DNA of 64,000 nucleotides from GWC2-45-44 sp041661665 (GCA_041661665.1 JBAZTW010000006.1:1-64000); one strand, 5' to 3'. Counted from the stretch's first letter, positions 16,008-24,354 are shown. Notes: generated by a model not told the origin, from the sequence alone. Made by a program: numbers and translations.

Positions 16008-17024
16008 CTAATTGGCGTACTTTCTATAAAGCTTCAGGAGTTTATCCTGAGTCGGATTCAAATCCAGCGACTTGCTCCAGCTTTCGAGAGCTTTCTTGCG
16101 AAACTCCACTGCCTGCGGGTCGTCCAGACTGCTGAACATTCTATACTTCATCATATATGCGACGCCAAGCCCTTTATGCGACCGCCAGTCGTTGGGAGTC
16201 AATTGAACGGCTTTCTGATATTTCTCGATAGCCTGGTCGATTTCGCGAAGTTTCAGGCAGGTAAAGCCAAAATGGCGCAGGGTATCAGCGTTATTCGGTT
16301 CTGCTGCAATCAAATTGTTCAGCGTTGTTTTCGCGTCCTCATACCGCTCGGTTCGCAGATAGCAAAGAACCAAATTCTGCATCGTCGAAACATCTGTGCC
16401 CTTAAGCTCCAGCACGCGCTTGCAGGAGTCTATCGCCAGTTCGTTATCCTGCATAGCGGTATAAATATCGCCAAGCAATTTTTCTATTTCGCTGTTAGTC
16501 GGAGCGATGTCCCTTGCCGCTTTGCCGTATTCGAGGGCTTTTTCGTAGTCCTGCACATTGTAATAGGCATCTGCTGCGCCGAACCGGGCATCAACGCTTT
16601 GTGGGTCAAGCTCGCTGGCCTTTGCATAAGCGCCGGCAGCTGATGTATAATTATTCATCAGCCGATATACCTTGCCCAAATCGCGAAAATCCTCGTAAGA
16701 CCACTGATTAAGCGTTGTTGCTTTTTCGTAAGCCTGCACGCTCTTCGTAAGGTCGTTTTGTTTCAGATAGATTCCGCCCAAAAGAGAATACGCAAGCGCA
16801 AATTCGGGATTGACATCCACTGCCTTCTGGAGTTTTGCGATTGCCTCTTCCTGCTTATTCGACTCGTCGAGTATTACCGCGTCAACATAAAGGTTGACCG
16901 AATCATCCTTTTTTACCTTTACGGATTTTTGTGCTTTTACCGACTCGTTACAGCCCGAAACTGATGTTAGCGCTATAACGACAACGATTAACCTCAAAAT
17001 CAGCGACCTGATTCTCTGGGACAT
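16008..17024 (-). CDS. TPR-repeat lipoprotein
   Basis: 338 aa. The signal peptide with lipobox (VIALTSVSGC) places it in the envelope as a lipid-anchored protein, cleaved by the adjacent LspA. About eight tetratricopeptide repeats fill residues about 45-330 (motifs such as ALAYSLLGGIYLKQ, ASELDPQSVDARFGAADAYY, RYEDAKTTLNNLIAAEPNNA). These are protein-protein scaffolds; the partner is unknown. AGGAAAGGA lies about 8 bases before the ATG, and a near-consensus promoter drives it. Confidence 0.9.
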   Translation of the reverse strand: MSQRIRSLILRLIVVVIALTSVSGCNESVKAQKSVKVKKDDSVNLYVDAVILDESNKQEEAIAKLQKAVDVNPEFALAYSLLGGIYLKQNDLTKSVQAYEKATTLNQWSYEDFRDLGKVYRLMNNYTSAAGAYAKASELDPQSVDARFGAADAYYNVQDYEKALEYGKAARDIAPTNSEIEKLLGDIYTAMQDNELAIDSCKRVLELKGTDVSTMQNLVLCYLRTERYEDAKTTLNNLIAAEPNNADTLRHFGFTCLKLREIDQAIEKYQKAVQLTPNDWRSHKGLGVAYMMKYRMFSSLDDPQAVEFRKKALESWSKSLDLNPTQDKLLKLYRKYAN

Positions 17025-17065
17025 AACTCAATCCTTTCCTGTCAAAATAAACCCTGTTCTGGAAA

Positions 17066-17093
17066 ATTATACCAAACTAAAATCCGCTGTCAA
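17066..17093 (-). promoter_or_regulatory. Consensus promoter for TPR lipoprotein-lspA
   Basis: On the minus strand TTGACA (17093-17088), a 16-base spacer and TATAAT (17071-17066): both boxes are perfect matches to the sigma-70 consensus. It is divergent from the proS promoter 37 bases away. Confidence 0.8.
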
Positions 17094-17129
17094 AAGGTTT
17101 TAGGTGAATTTGCTTAATCAAACTAATCC

Positions 17130-17158
17130 TTGCAAAACGCCCGTTTTGGGGATATAAA
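17130..17158 (+). promoter_or_regulatory. Promoter for proS
   Basis: TTGCAA (17130-17135), a 17-base spacer containing the palindrome AAAACGCCCGTTTT, TATAAA (17153-17158). AGGAAG follows at 17174-17179, before the ATG at 17185. Confidence 0.6.
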
Positions 17159-17184
17159 AAGGCAAAATTTATTAGGAAGACAAA

Positions 17185-18909
17185 ATGCGATACAGTAAAG
17201 CTCTCATACCGACAGTCAAAGAAGTGCCCGCTGATGCGGAAATTCCAAGCCATCAACTAATGCTTCGCGCTGGGATTATGCGAAAAATCGCAAGCGGAAC
17301 TTACGCCTATCTGCCAATCGGCTGGCGGGTGCTGAAAAAGGTTATCAATATCGTTCGTGATGAAATGGACAAGGCCGGCGCACAGGAAATCCTTATGCCC
17401 GCAGTTCAGCCGATGGAACTTTGGCAGCAGACAGGCAGAAACGTCGATTACGGCCTGACAATGGCACATTTTACCGACCGCCACGGCAGAGAAAACGTAC
17501 TTGCCCCAACTGCTGAAGAGGTCGTAACTTACATCGCGGCAAACGAAATAAATTCATACAAACAAATGCCCGTAAATCTTTACCAAATCAGCTTTAAGTT
17601 CAGGGACGAATTCAGACCCCGATTCGGCGTGCTGCGAAGCCGTGAATTCATTATGAAAGATTCTTACAGCTTCCATACCGATAACGAAAGCCTCAGCGAT
17701 ACTTATAAAGTGATGTACGATACTTATTGTAAAATCTTTGCCCGCTGTGGGTTAAGGTATGTAATCGTCGAAGCCGAATCTGGTGAAATGGGCGGCAGCG
17801 GCTCGCATCAATTCACGATTCCCTGCGACAACGGCGAGGATGTAATCGTTTATACAGAAGACAGCAGTTATGCCGCAAATATTGAAAAAGCAGCGGTCGA
17901 TGCGCTGCCGGTAGTTGCGAAAACCAAAAACTGCCCCGCTATTGAGGAAATCCACACGCCAAATCAAAAAACTATTACTGAAATCAGCGCGTTTTTGAAG
18001 GAAAACGCACAAAATTTCATCAAAACTTTGGTCTATAAATCAGGTGCGGATTTAGTTTTGGCTTTGGTCAGAGGCGATTTTGAAATCAATCCGGAAAAGC
18101 TCCGCTGCGCCGCTGGCGGAACAATCGAGCTTGCTGATGAAGCCGCAATTAAAAATTTAACTGGCGCGGAGGTCGGTTTCGCCGGACCTGTCGGACTGGC
18201 AGGCAAGGTCGGCAAAATTATTATCGACCATTCGGTTTTGACAATCGAAGCGGGAATAACCGGAGCGAATAAAACTGATTATCATATTAAAAATGTTTTG
18301 CCGGGACGGGATTTTCCAATCGAAGGCAATAATGTAATCATCGCTGATGTGAGAAACGCAGTTGAGGGCGATACATACAAAGGCAAAAAACTGCTGTTCA
18401 AACGCGGCATCGAAGTCGGACAGGTTTTCAAGCTCGGCACAAAATACAGCGCAAAACTAAACGCAAAATTCTTAGACAAAGACAGCACCGAAAAGCCCTG
18501 CGTAATGGGCTGCTACGGAATAGGCATAAATCGTATCGTCGCTTCAGCAATTGAAACGCTCTATGATAAAGACGGCATAGTTTGGCCGATTAACATCGCT
18601 CCGTTTGAGGTTATCATTGTGCCTGCCGGTGCGGGTGATGAAATCACAGCGGCGGCGGAAAAAATTTACGCTGATTTGACTGCGGCAGGCGTTGAAGTTC
18701 TCTTAGACGATAGAGATGCACGCGGCGGCGTAAAATTCAAGGACGCTGACCTTATCGGCATTCCGATTCGCATTACTATCGGCGCAAAATCGCTTGCTGA
18801 AAATTGTGCCGAAGTTAAACTCCGCAGAGAAAGCGAAATCAATAAAATCCCAATGGCTGATGTAAAAGCAAAGATTCTGCAAACTATCGAAAAGCTTAAG
18901 AATGAATAA
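17185..18909 (+). CDS. proS: Prolyl-tRNA synthetase (bacterial type with editing insertion)
   Basis: 574-aa class IIa synthetase. Motif 1 region MRKIASGTYAYLPIGWRVLKK, motif 2 FRDEFRPRFGVLRSREFIMKDSYSFH, an insertion domain for deacylating Ala-tRNA-Pro (about 225-410), motif 3 MGCYGIGINRIVASAIE and the C-terminal anticodon-binding domain (PFEVIIVPAG, VLLDDRDARGGVKFKDADLIGIP) are all seen. The length is normal for this type. The SD AGGAAG is well placed. The gene is followed immediately by a run of dispersed repeats. Confidence 0.97.
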   Translation: MRYSKALIPTVKEVPADAEIPSHQLMLRAGIMRKIASGTYAYLPIGWRVLKKVINIVRDEMDKAGAQEILMPAVQPMELWQQTGRNVDYGLTMAHFTDRHGRENVLAPTAEEVVTYIAANEINSYKQMPVNLYQISFKFRDEFRPRFGVLRSREFIMKDSYSFHTDNESLSDTYKVMYDTYCKIFARCGLRYVIVEAESGEMGGSGSHQFTIPCDNGEDVIVYTEDSSYAANIEKAAVDALPVVAKTKNCPAIEEIHTPNQKTITEISAFLKENAQNFIKTLVYKSGADLVLALVRGDFEINPEKLRCAAGGTIELADEAAIKNLTGAEVGFAGPVGLAGKVGKIIIDHSVLTIEAGITGANKTDYHIKNVLPGRDFPIEGNNVIIADVRNAVEGDTYKGKKLLFKRGIEVGQVFKLGTKYSAKLNAKFLDKDSTEKPCVMGCYGIGINRIVASAIETLYDKDGIVWPINIAPFEVIIVPAGAGDEITAAAEKIYADLTAAGVEVLLDDRDARGGVKFKDADLIGIPIRITIGAKSLAENCAEVKLRRESEINKIPMADVKAKILQTIEKLKNE

Positions 18910-18910
18910 T

Positions 18911-18983
18911 GAGCCACAAAGGCACAGAGACACAAAGACGAAAAGATATTAGCCACCCCTTCGACAAGCTCAGGGCAGGCAGA
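18911..18983. repeat. Two dispersed repeats after proS
   Basis: 18911-18940 is a minus-oriented copy of the CTTTGTGTCTCTGTGCC..GTGGC family; 18956-18983 is a plus copy of the CTTCGACAAGCTCAGG family. The next 70 bases hold an imperfect hairpin (gcactaaat pairing with atttggtgc). Confidence 0.65.
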
Positions 18984-19059
18984 GAACACCCGCGCACTAA
19001 ATCACGGCAGCGGCCTATTTGGTGCGGGGCAAGCAGAGGACACAGAGAAAAATAAATAT

Positions 19060-19242
19060 ATGAACGCAGAACAGAGAGCCCCGGGCTGGCAGATACGATG
19101 CACCAAATGCGGCTTTACCGAGCCGTGGGGTAAGTATGGAATTTGTCTGGCCGGCTGGTCGTGGAAAAAATTTACAATCGGCTGGTGTTCTAAATGCCGA
19201 TGGCTGCGTTGGCACAGCATTGAAAAACGGAAAAAAGAATAA
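19060..19242 (+). CDS. Small zinc-ribbon-like protein
   Basis: 60 aa. Two CxxC knuckles (CTKC at about residue 14 and CSKC at about residue 43) spaced like a zinc ribbon, with conserved-looking GFTEPWGKYG and Trp/Lys-rich segments between and after them. I do not recognise a named family; the function is unknown. It sits alone within a repeat-rich interval between proS and the HAAS gene, with only a weak ribosome-binding site. The organised Cys pattern and codon use make it more likely real than chance. Confidence 0.5.
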   Translation: MNAEQRAPGWQIRCTKCGFTEPWGKYGICLAGWSWKKFTIGWCSKCRWLRWHSIEKRKKE

Positions 19243-19288
19243 CAGCAATTCAGTTATCAGTAAAAAAGTTTTGAAAACCGTCAAAATT

Positions 19289-19314
19289 GTCATTTCGAGC
19301 GAAGTCGAGAAATC
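19289..19314 (+). repeat. Dispersed GTCATTTCGAGC repeat
   Basis: Reads gtcatttcgagcgaagtcga then gaaatc, a palindrome-containing intergenic repeat type seen in many environmental bacteria (from memory). The neighbouring bases 19243-19400 consist almost entirely of repeats. Confidence 0.5.
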
Positions 19315-19328
19315 TGTTTTAAAATTTC

Positions 19329-19347
19329 ATCGGCGACAGCCGATTCC
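19329..19347. repeat. Covarying boundary hairpin, copy 1
   Basis: Arms ATCGGC (19329-19334) and GCCGAT (19339-19344), loop GACA, then TCC. Low-complexity cacttttcacttttaattt follows up to the HAAS gene stop. Confidence 0.75.
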
Positions 19348-19400
19348 ACGACTCGACTGAGCTCGTCGAAGTCAGTTTTTCACTTTTCACTTTTAATTTT

Positions 19401-20987
19401 TCACTTAGTTTTCACCGGCCAGAAAACCGTATCGCCTTTATCTTTCCATTTCCCAAAGGTATCATCGCCGCTGTCATCTTTAAAATTATTGCTAAAGCTG
19501 TATAAAGTAAAGCTGTCCCCGATTTTTTTATAAGTCATTTCTCCATTTTTATACGCATCAAAAGGTATTCTTTTTATAAATCCCTTATTCAGTAATTCTT
19601 CAAGACTATCAGGGTATTTGCCGGTTTGTTTGTGATAGCGAACAATCGCAATTGTGGTGATTTGACCATCTCGCTCTGTTTTTAATCGCCATGTGAGTTC
19701 TATTAATTTTTTGTTTGCAAGAGAAACCTGGGTTGCTAACAGGAATGGATTTTTTTCACTATGCTCCAGAGGTTTATCCAGAGGTTCATTTTTTAGCTCA
19801 AAAAGTGTCTTTGAAAATCTTTGTTCACTAAGTTCATAGAGAGATTCTATTTTTTCGATGGTTTGCTGTCTGTCAGGAAATCCGGTAATGAAAAAATCTT
19901 TTACTAATTCTTGCCAATTGTCAAAAGCTATTGGTATGCCTTTTTTCAGAATACGGCCATTGCCATGACCATCATCAGTAAAAGATTGCTGAATATAATC
20001 ATACATAAAAGCTTTTTCACTATCTAATGTTATCACGGGATTATTAACATATTGCTCAAGCTGGATTTGAATTTCTCTAAGTTTTTCTTCAGGCCATTGA
20101 ACTGCATTCCTATTTTCAAAAATACTCCCAATCCCCATCGCTTCTATTGAAATTCCAACAAGCTGTTCAACAAGTGTGCCCTGCCCATGCATCTGCTGAC
20201 CCAATTTTATCAGGGCAATTACCCCGGCAGTTGCAGAGTTAAAATCATTATTATAAATATCATATTTTACCTTCCACCATATATTCTGTGCGATTCTTCT
20301 AAAACCGCCCAAATGTTTCATCATAGGCTCTAATACTGCCAGCATATTTGGTTCATTGGTATCATAAATATTCCAATAGGCGGGTTTGGCCGAGCCTTGA
20401 CGTAATGCTTCAAAAGAATCTTTGTTTTTATCATACCATATTTTAAATTCGCCAAGCTGCTGTTCGTTAAAATCTCCCGGCCAGTGAGTTTTTATTTCCT
20501 GAAGCCATTTAGGCTGTTCGACAAAAGTGCTTATGGCTTTATCGTAAAATGGTTTGGCGTTCAGCGATTCATCCCGGCCAGCCCTGACTTTTTCGTTAAG
20601 CCATTCAGCATAGTTTACACTTATTGTCGGGCTGCCGATATACATAGGCAAAGAACGAATTATAATAAATAAAATAATGATACCGATGATTTGGGCTGTT
20701 ACGATTAAAGCTTTAACCCACATCGGCCTGCACCGTTTTTTTGCTCTGCGGGCAAGGTTAGCAATTAATTTCGCATCGCCAAAATTTTCGATTAATTCTT
20801 TGGCTTTTTTTTCTTTTTCTTCGTTTGTTTTACAGTCTCTAATCGCATCTTCAAAATGTCCGATGAGTTCGGCCTGCACATCGGCACGAACACTTTTTCG
20901 CCATTTCATTTTTTTGACGACAAGTTTGATATATTCAACCGCACAGGCAGGCAGATTAAAATCGGAAAATTCTTTGTTCTTTTCCAT
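19401..20987 (-). CDS. HAAS-domain membrane protein with large extracytoplasmic region
   Basis: 528 aa. Residues about 10-85 form a HAAS-like helical domain (KLVVKKMKWRKSVRADVQAE, HFEDAIRDC, ELIENFGDAKLIA), then one membrane span (about 93-112, IVTAQIIGIIILFIIIRSL), then a large soluble region. Near the end, RYHKQTGKYPDSLEELLNKG followed by IPFDAYKNGEMTYK is a pattern I associate with planctomycete hypothetical proteins. HAAS domains are typically encoded next to PadR regulators, as here: padR is 39 bases upstream, so the pair is probably one operon and one signalling unit. The substrate or signal is unknown. The stop codon lies in a low-complexity repeat tract. Confidence 0.75.
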   Translation of the reverse strand: MEKNKEFSDFNLPACAVEYIKLVVKKMKWRKSVRADVQAELIGHFEDAIRDCKTNEEKEKKAKELIENFGDAKLIANLARRAKKRCRPMWVKALIVTAQIIGIIILFIIIRSLPMYIGSPTISVNYAEWLNEKVRAGRDESLNAKPFYDKAISTFVEQPKWLQEIKTHWPGDFNEQQLGEFKIWYDKNKDSFEALRQGSAKPAYWNIYDTNEPNMLAVLEPMMKHLGGFRRIAQNIWWKVKYDIYNNDFNSATAGVIALIKLGQQMHGQGTLVEQLVGISIEAMGIGSIFENRNAVQWPEEKLREIQIQLEQYVNNPVITLDSEKAFMYDYIQQSFTDDGHGNGRILKKGIPIAFDNWQELVKDFFITGFPDRQQTIEKIESLYELSEQRFSKTLFELKNEPLDKPLEHSEKNPFLLATQVSLANKKLIELTWRLKTERDGQITTIAIVRYHKQTGKYPDSLEELLNKGFIKRIPFDAYKNGEMTYKKIGDSFTLYSFSNNFKDDSGDDTFGKWKDKGDTVFWPVKTK

Positions 20988-20996
20988 ATTTACTCC

Positions 20997-21020
20997 TTTG
21001 TGTCTTTGTGCCTTCGTGGC
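20997..21020 (+). repeat. Dispersed TTTGTGTCTTTGTGCC repeat
   Basis: Plus-oriented copy facing the minus-oriented copy at 18911-18940, lying between the padR stop and the HAAS start. Confidence 0.6.
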
Positions 21021-21026
21021 AATTCA

Positions 21027-21368
21027 TTAAACGCCGGAGAAGCTTGTACCGAATACCAATTTCAGGCTTTTGAATAAATCGGCAAGCTGGCTTTTGTCGG
21101 TTTCGAGCCTTTCTTTGCCTTTTGATGTGATGGAATAGTAGCGTCGTTTCCTGCCGGACTCGGCTGTTTCCCATTCACCTTTAATCAGTTTCTGGGCTTC
21201 GAGGTTGTAAAGCAGCGGGTAGAGCGTTCCCTGACCGAGGGTGAGGATTTTCTGGCTTTTGGTCTCGATGGCTTCGCTCAGCTCGTAGCCATACATTCTG
21301 CCCCGCGACATAATTTCAAGAACTACTACGGGGGCAACGCCTTTTAAAAGTTCACGTTCAAATTTCAT
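21027..21368 (-). CDS. PadR-family transcriptional regulator
   Basis: 113-aa winged-helix repressor. Hallmarks are LLKGVAPVVVLEIMSRGRMYGYELSEAI, the wing region LGQGTLYPLLYNLEAQKLI, and EWETAESGRKRRYYSITSKG. PadR dimers usually repress their own promoter and a neighbouring membrane gene. Just upstream a 23-bp dyad overlaps the promoter at 21493-21524, fitting autoregulation. The likely target is the downstream HAAS gene. Confidence 0.93.
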   Translation of the reverse strand: MKFERELLKGVAPVVVLEIMSRGRMYGYELSEAIETKSQKILTLGQGTLYPLLYNLEAQKLIKGEWETAESGRKRRYYSITSKGKERLETDKSQLADLFKSLKLVFGTSFSGV

Positions 21369-21420
21369 AATTAAGCTCCTAATGTTTATTGCAAGTAATC
21401 AATAGCCAATAGAAAACTGG

Positions 21421-21464
21421 ATTCCCGCCTTGGTTCGATTTAACTCACCACAGGTCGCGGGAAT
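21421..21464. repeat. Palindromic repeat with ATTCCCGC/GCGGGAAT arms
   Basis: Perfect 8-bp arms at 21421-21428 and 21457-21464 with a 28-base centre, in the padR 5' region. The form resembles widespread ATTCCCG..CGGGAATGA intergenic repeats. Confidence 0.55.
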
Positions 21465-21492
21465 GACAGTATGGCATTCATATATTACCTTG

Positions 21493-21524
21493 CATATTAT
21501 GTATTACATAGTATGTGGTGTCAA
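21493..21524 (-). promoter_or_regulatory. padR promoter with overlapping PadR-like operator
   Basis: TTGACA on the minus strand at 21524-21519. The dyad CATATTATGTA / TACATAGTATG-type spans 21493-21515 (arms 11 bases, one mismatch, centre at 21504) with the core ATGTA.TACAT expected for PadR binding. A -10-like TAATAT lies inside it (spacer about 19). Confidence 0.55.
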
Positions 21525-21573
21525 GCATAATTTTAAAAAAATAAAAAATATTTTCGTGGGGAGTTTTTGCGCA

Positions 21574-21598
21574 TAAAAAAACCGGCATAAAACCGGTT
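21574..21598 (-). terminator. Intrinsic terminator of the candidate small RNA
   Basis: Minus-strand stem AACCGG (from 21598) with CCGGTT (to 21580), followed by a T-run to about 21575. Confidence 0.75.
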
Positions 21599-21797
21599 AA
21601 AACTATATTATCAACTGCGCTTCTTCACCGGGCGCAACTTGTTATCAGCAAAGTGCGATATAACTGGCTATCGCAAGTATGAGTATCCGTTTCTTGTTAA
21701 ACGTGAACGGCGTCCATATTTCATAATAAAAACTTCTAATAGCTGCCAATTTCCTGCTCCGTATTTATTTCTATTAAATCAACTGCTTCCTGTTACA
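21578..21797 (-). ncRNA. Candidate small RNA of about 220 nt
   Basis: A promoter on the minus strand (TTGCAT 21832-21827, 17-base spacer, TACAAT 21809-21804) is followed about 200 bases later by an intrinsic terminator at 21598-21574. Nothing convincing is encoded between them: the longest frames are an 18-codon ATG frame and a 33-codon TTG frame ending in a hydrophobic stretch. Internal hairpins exist, e.g. GCGATA pairing with TATCGC. It lies between padR and tRNA-Thr in a gap of about 600 bases. It could instead be an mRNA for a tiny membrane peptide. I tested it by eye against 6S, tmRNA and RNase P features without a match. Confidence 0.45.
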
Positions 21798-21803
21798 AGG
21801 CTG

Positions 21804-21832
21804 ATTGTAGCAAATAAAATGGCAAAATGCAA
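21804..21832 (-). promoter_or_regulatory. Promoter of the candidate small RNA
   Basis: TTGCAT, 17 bases, TACAAT on the minus strand. Good match to a sigma-70-type promoter. Confidence 0.55.
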
Positions 21833-21969
21833 AAAAACATAGTAAAATTTTTATAACATATTGTAATAAAAGGAGTTATATAAAATAATTTTATATTTAC
21901 CGCAGTATTCAAAATGCTTTATCAGTGTTGATAACGCATATTCTTTGGGGAAAAACGCTCAAGCGGGAA

Positions 21970-22041
21970 AGCCAATGATCGGATTCGAACCGATAACCTC
22001 CGGTTTACAAAACCGGAGCTCTACCGTTGAGCTACATTGGC
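21970..22041 (-). tRNA. tRNA-Thr (anticodon UGU)
   Basis: 72-nt cloverleaf on the minus strand. Acceptor GCCAATG pairs with CATTGGC, the D arm is GCTC/GAGC, the anticodon stem CCGGT/ACCGG encloses loop TTTGTAA (anticodon TGT), the variable loop has 5 bases and the T arm is ATCGG-TTCGAAT-CCGAT. CCA is not encoded. Downstream on the same strand is an inverted repeat at 21914-21939 (ATGC..TATCA with TGATA..GCAT). Confidence 0.95.
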
Positions 22042-22093
22042 ATAGAAAAGTAAGTATAATAGGTAAGGACTGCTTTTTCAAGGAAAAACACCC

Positions 22094-23488
22094 TTACAAC
22101 TCGAAAACCTGGCCAGGTGAAGGAATATGGGCGTTTTTCATACCAGCTTCGACTAATCGCTCGGAGAAAAATTCCAGTGCGTTTTGTTCGCCGTGGACAC
22201 AGAAAACGTGTTCAATATGCGAAGCGCCGCATCTGTCAAAATAGTCGAGCATTTCAAATTCATCGGCGTGTGCGCTAAGAGCGGAGATTTCTTCAACCTT
22301 CGCTCTGAGCGGTAAAGTCATACCGAAAATCTTCACTTCAGGCTGATGCTCGGCGATTTTTCGACCGAGGGTGTTTTCGGCCATATATCCAACGATAAGA
22401 ATAATGTTTTTCGGATTCGTGATATTGTTTTTCAGATGGTGGAGTATTCTGCCCGCTTCGCACATTCCTGATGCGGAAATAATAATCATCGGGCCTGGCA
22501 AATCGTTCAGAGCCATCGATTCCTGAACGCTTTCGGTGTATCGCAGACCGTGGAAGTTGAACGGTTTGCTGCTGTCAACTAAGAATTCCATCGATGCAGG
22601 GTCCCAGCATTCCCTGTGCCTGCCGTAGACTTCGGTCGCTGCGCTGGAGAGCGGCGAATCAACATAAACCGGCACAGGGCAAATCTGCCCTTCAGCGTAA
22701 AGTTTGTTGAGCAGATAAATCAATAGCTGCGTTCTGCCGATGCTGAAGGCGGGAATAATCATTTTGCCTTTTGTTCTGCATATTTCATTTACAAGCTCTT
22801 TGAGTTTGCCTTTGACATCCGCAGCGGGCGGGTGTTTTCGGTCGCCGTAGGTGCTTTCGGTAATCAGATAATCTATATCGTTGATGACGACCGGGTCTTT
22901 GAGGATTGGGATATCGCGTCTGCCGATGTCGCCTGTGAACATTAGTTTTTTTGTGCTGCCGTCTTCGCGAAAATTTATTTCGGTGAACGCCGAGCCGAGA
23001 ATGTGGCCTGCATCGTGGAAGCAGACTTCGACGTTATCGAAAAGTTTGAATGGTTGTGAATATGGCACAGGCTGGAGCTGTTTGCTGGCGATGTCTGCTT
23101 CTTCAACGGTGTATAGCGGCTCGAAGGGGTTTTTACCCTGCTTGGCGCGTTTTTTGTTGATGTATTCGGTATCGCGAACTTGTATGTTTGCACAGTCGCG
23201 AAACATTATCTGGCACAAGTCGGCAGTCGCATCGGTGCAGAAGACTTTGCCTTTGTATCCTTTTTTGACGAGGGTGGGGATATTGCCGCTGTGGTCCATA
23301 TGTGCGTGAGACAGAATCATCACGTCGATTTTGTCGGGGTTCACGAGGAAGTTGCGGTTCTTTTCGAATGCTTCTTTTCTTTTACCCTGAAACAGGCCGC
23401 AATCGAGGAGGATATTTTTGCCGTTGATTGTAACTATGTGAGCCGAGCCGGTTACTTCCTGCGCCGCTCCGTGAAAGGTCAGTTTCAT
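22094..23488 (-). CDS. MBL-fold beta-CASP RNA-processing exonuclease
   Basis: 464-aa metallo-beta-lactamase/beta-CASP nuclease that probably degrades or trims RNA in the cytosol. The zinc motif HAHMDHSG is at about residue 59 with DCGLFQG before it; further metal ligands are in FHDAGHILGSA and FTGDIGR; the beta-CASP region has PAFSIGRTQ and ISASGMCEAGRILHHL; the C-terminal RMMBL motif is ALSAHADEFEMLDYF plus CVHGE. The length is normal. It stands alone, ending close to tRNA-Thr. Confidence 0.93.
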   Translation of the reverse strand: MKLTFHGAAQEVTGSAHIVTINGKNILLDCGLFQGKRKEAFEKNRNFLVNPDKIDVMILSHAHMDHSGNIPTLVKKGYKGKVFCTDATADLCQIMFRDCANIQVRDTEYINKKRAKQGKNPFEPLYTVEEADIASKQLQPVPYSQPFKLFDNVEVCFHDAGHILGSAFTEINFREDGSTKKLMFTGDIGRRDIPILKDPVVINDIDYLITESTYGDRKHPPAADVKGKLKELVNEICRTKGKMIIPAFSIGRTQLLIYLLNKLYAEGQICPVPVYVDSPLSSAATEVYGRHRECWDPASMEFLVDSSKPFNFHGLRYTESVQESMALNDLPGPMIIISASGMCEAGRILHHLKNNITNPKNIILIVGYMAENTLGRKIAEHQPEVKIFGMTLPLRAKVEEISALSAHADEFEMLDYFDRCGASHIEHVFCVHGEQNALEFFSERLVEAGMKNAHIPSPGQVFEL

Positions 23489-23547
23489 TCTTTACCCTTA
23501 AAAAAACAGCATCGCGGCATTATACCACAGAATGAGCGATTTTGCAC

Positions 23548-23892
23548 TTAGATTTTTTCGGAGTCGCAGCGATAAGCGATTACTTTGATGTCCTCAAGCG
23601 TAATCAGCCCTTCTTTTATCATGCCGTCCAATTCGGGCAGGATTAGCTGTATTCTTTCGGGCTTATCAACAATCTCTATCACAATCGGCAAATCTTCGGA
23701 CAATCGCAAAATTTTCGCGGTGTGCATTCTGCTGTGAGCACCAAAGCCCATCAACCCGCGTAAAACGGTAGCCCCGGCCAAACCTTTTTGCCGTGCTAAT
23801 TTGACAATAGCCTCGTGCAGCGGTCTGCCGTTAAATTTGTCCGCTTCGCCGATGAAAATTCTCAATAACTGCGATTCCTCAGGCAGTTTCAT
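23548..23892 (-). CDS. DUF190 family protein
   Basis: 114-aa ferredoxin-like-fold protein of unknown biochemical role. The family pattern is clear: LRIFIGEADKFNGRPLHEAIV, ARQKGLAGATVLRGLMGFG, LRLSEDLPIVIEIVDKPERI. DUF190 genes are often next to crcB fluoride channels, as here (crcB lies about 85 bases upstream on the same strand), implying a role in fluoride or anion tolerance. ATG 23892 is preferred over an upstream TTG because GAAAGG lies 8 bases before it. Confidence 0.88.
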   Translation of the reverse strand: MKLPEESQLLRIFIGEADKFNGRPLHEAIVKLARQKGLAGATVLRGLMGFGAHSRMHTAKILRLSEDLPIVIEIVDKPERIQLILPELDGMIKEGLITLEDIKVIAYRCDSEKI

Positions 23893-23976
23893 AACCAAAC
23901 CTTTCAATAATAAAACAGGATTTTTGCACCCTGCGCTGTCGCTTGGGCTCTGAGTTTGTTAATTTTTAGAGATACC

Positions 23977-24354
23977 CTAAATATATTTCCCGATTGCCAG
24001 TCCGCCAATCATACCAATCAGGCCGAGAACATTTTGTAATACTATATTCGCTGATGCCCAGAGCCACTGAGATTCATCAAGGAGCTGGGCGGTTTCAAAG
24101 GCAAATGAAGAAAAAGTTGTGAAGGCGCCGAAGAATCCAACAAAAATAATCGTTCGCAACTGGCCGCTGATGGAGAGCCTGCTTTCAATTATCGCCCAGA
24201 GCAGACCGAAAGCCAGACAGCCTGCGATGTTGATTATAGCAGTGCCGAGCGGAAAGTTTGTGGATACATTGCGGCTAATCAACCCGCCGAGCCAATAGCG
24301 GGCAAGAGTTCCACAAGCGCCTGCCAAAGCAAGATATATAATTTTTTGAAACAT
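23977..24354 (-). CDS. crcB: Fluoride-specific ion channel
   Basis: 125-aa, four-span inner-membrane protein of the CrcB/Fluc family, which exports fluoride as a dual-topology dimer. Visible motifs are GACGTLARYWLGGLI, LGTAIINIAGCLAFGLLW and FFGAFTTFSSFAFET, the last holding the Phe and polar residues of the pore. The start at 24354 (MFQKII) fits the family better than the in-frame start at 24372. Upstream, a long inverted repeat is present, but not the fluoride-riboswitch consensus. Confidence 0.93.
   Translation of the reverse strand: MFQKIIYLALAGACGTLARYWLGGLISRNVSTNFPLGTAIINIAGCLAFGLLWAIIESRLSISGQLRTIIFVGFFGAFTTFSSFAFETAQLLDESQWLWASANIVLQNVLGLIGMIGGLAIGKYI

Noticed and set aside
21639..21842. 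67-codon plus-strand frame beginning MLSAKCDITG, reminiscent of bL28
   Set aside because: Only five or six residues resemble bL28; the rest does not match, and a promoter and terminator on the other strand explain the region better.
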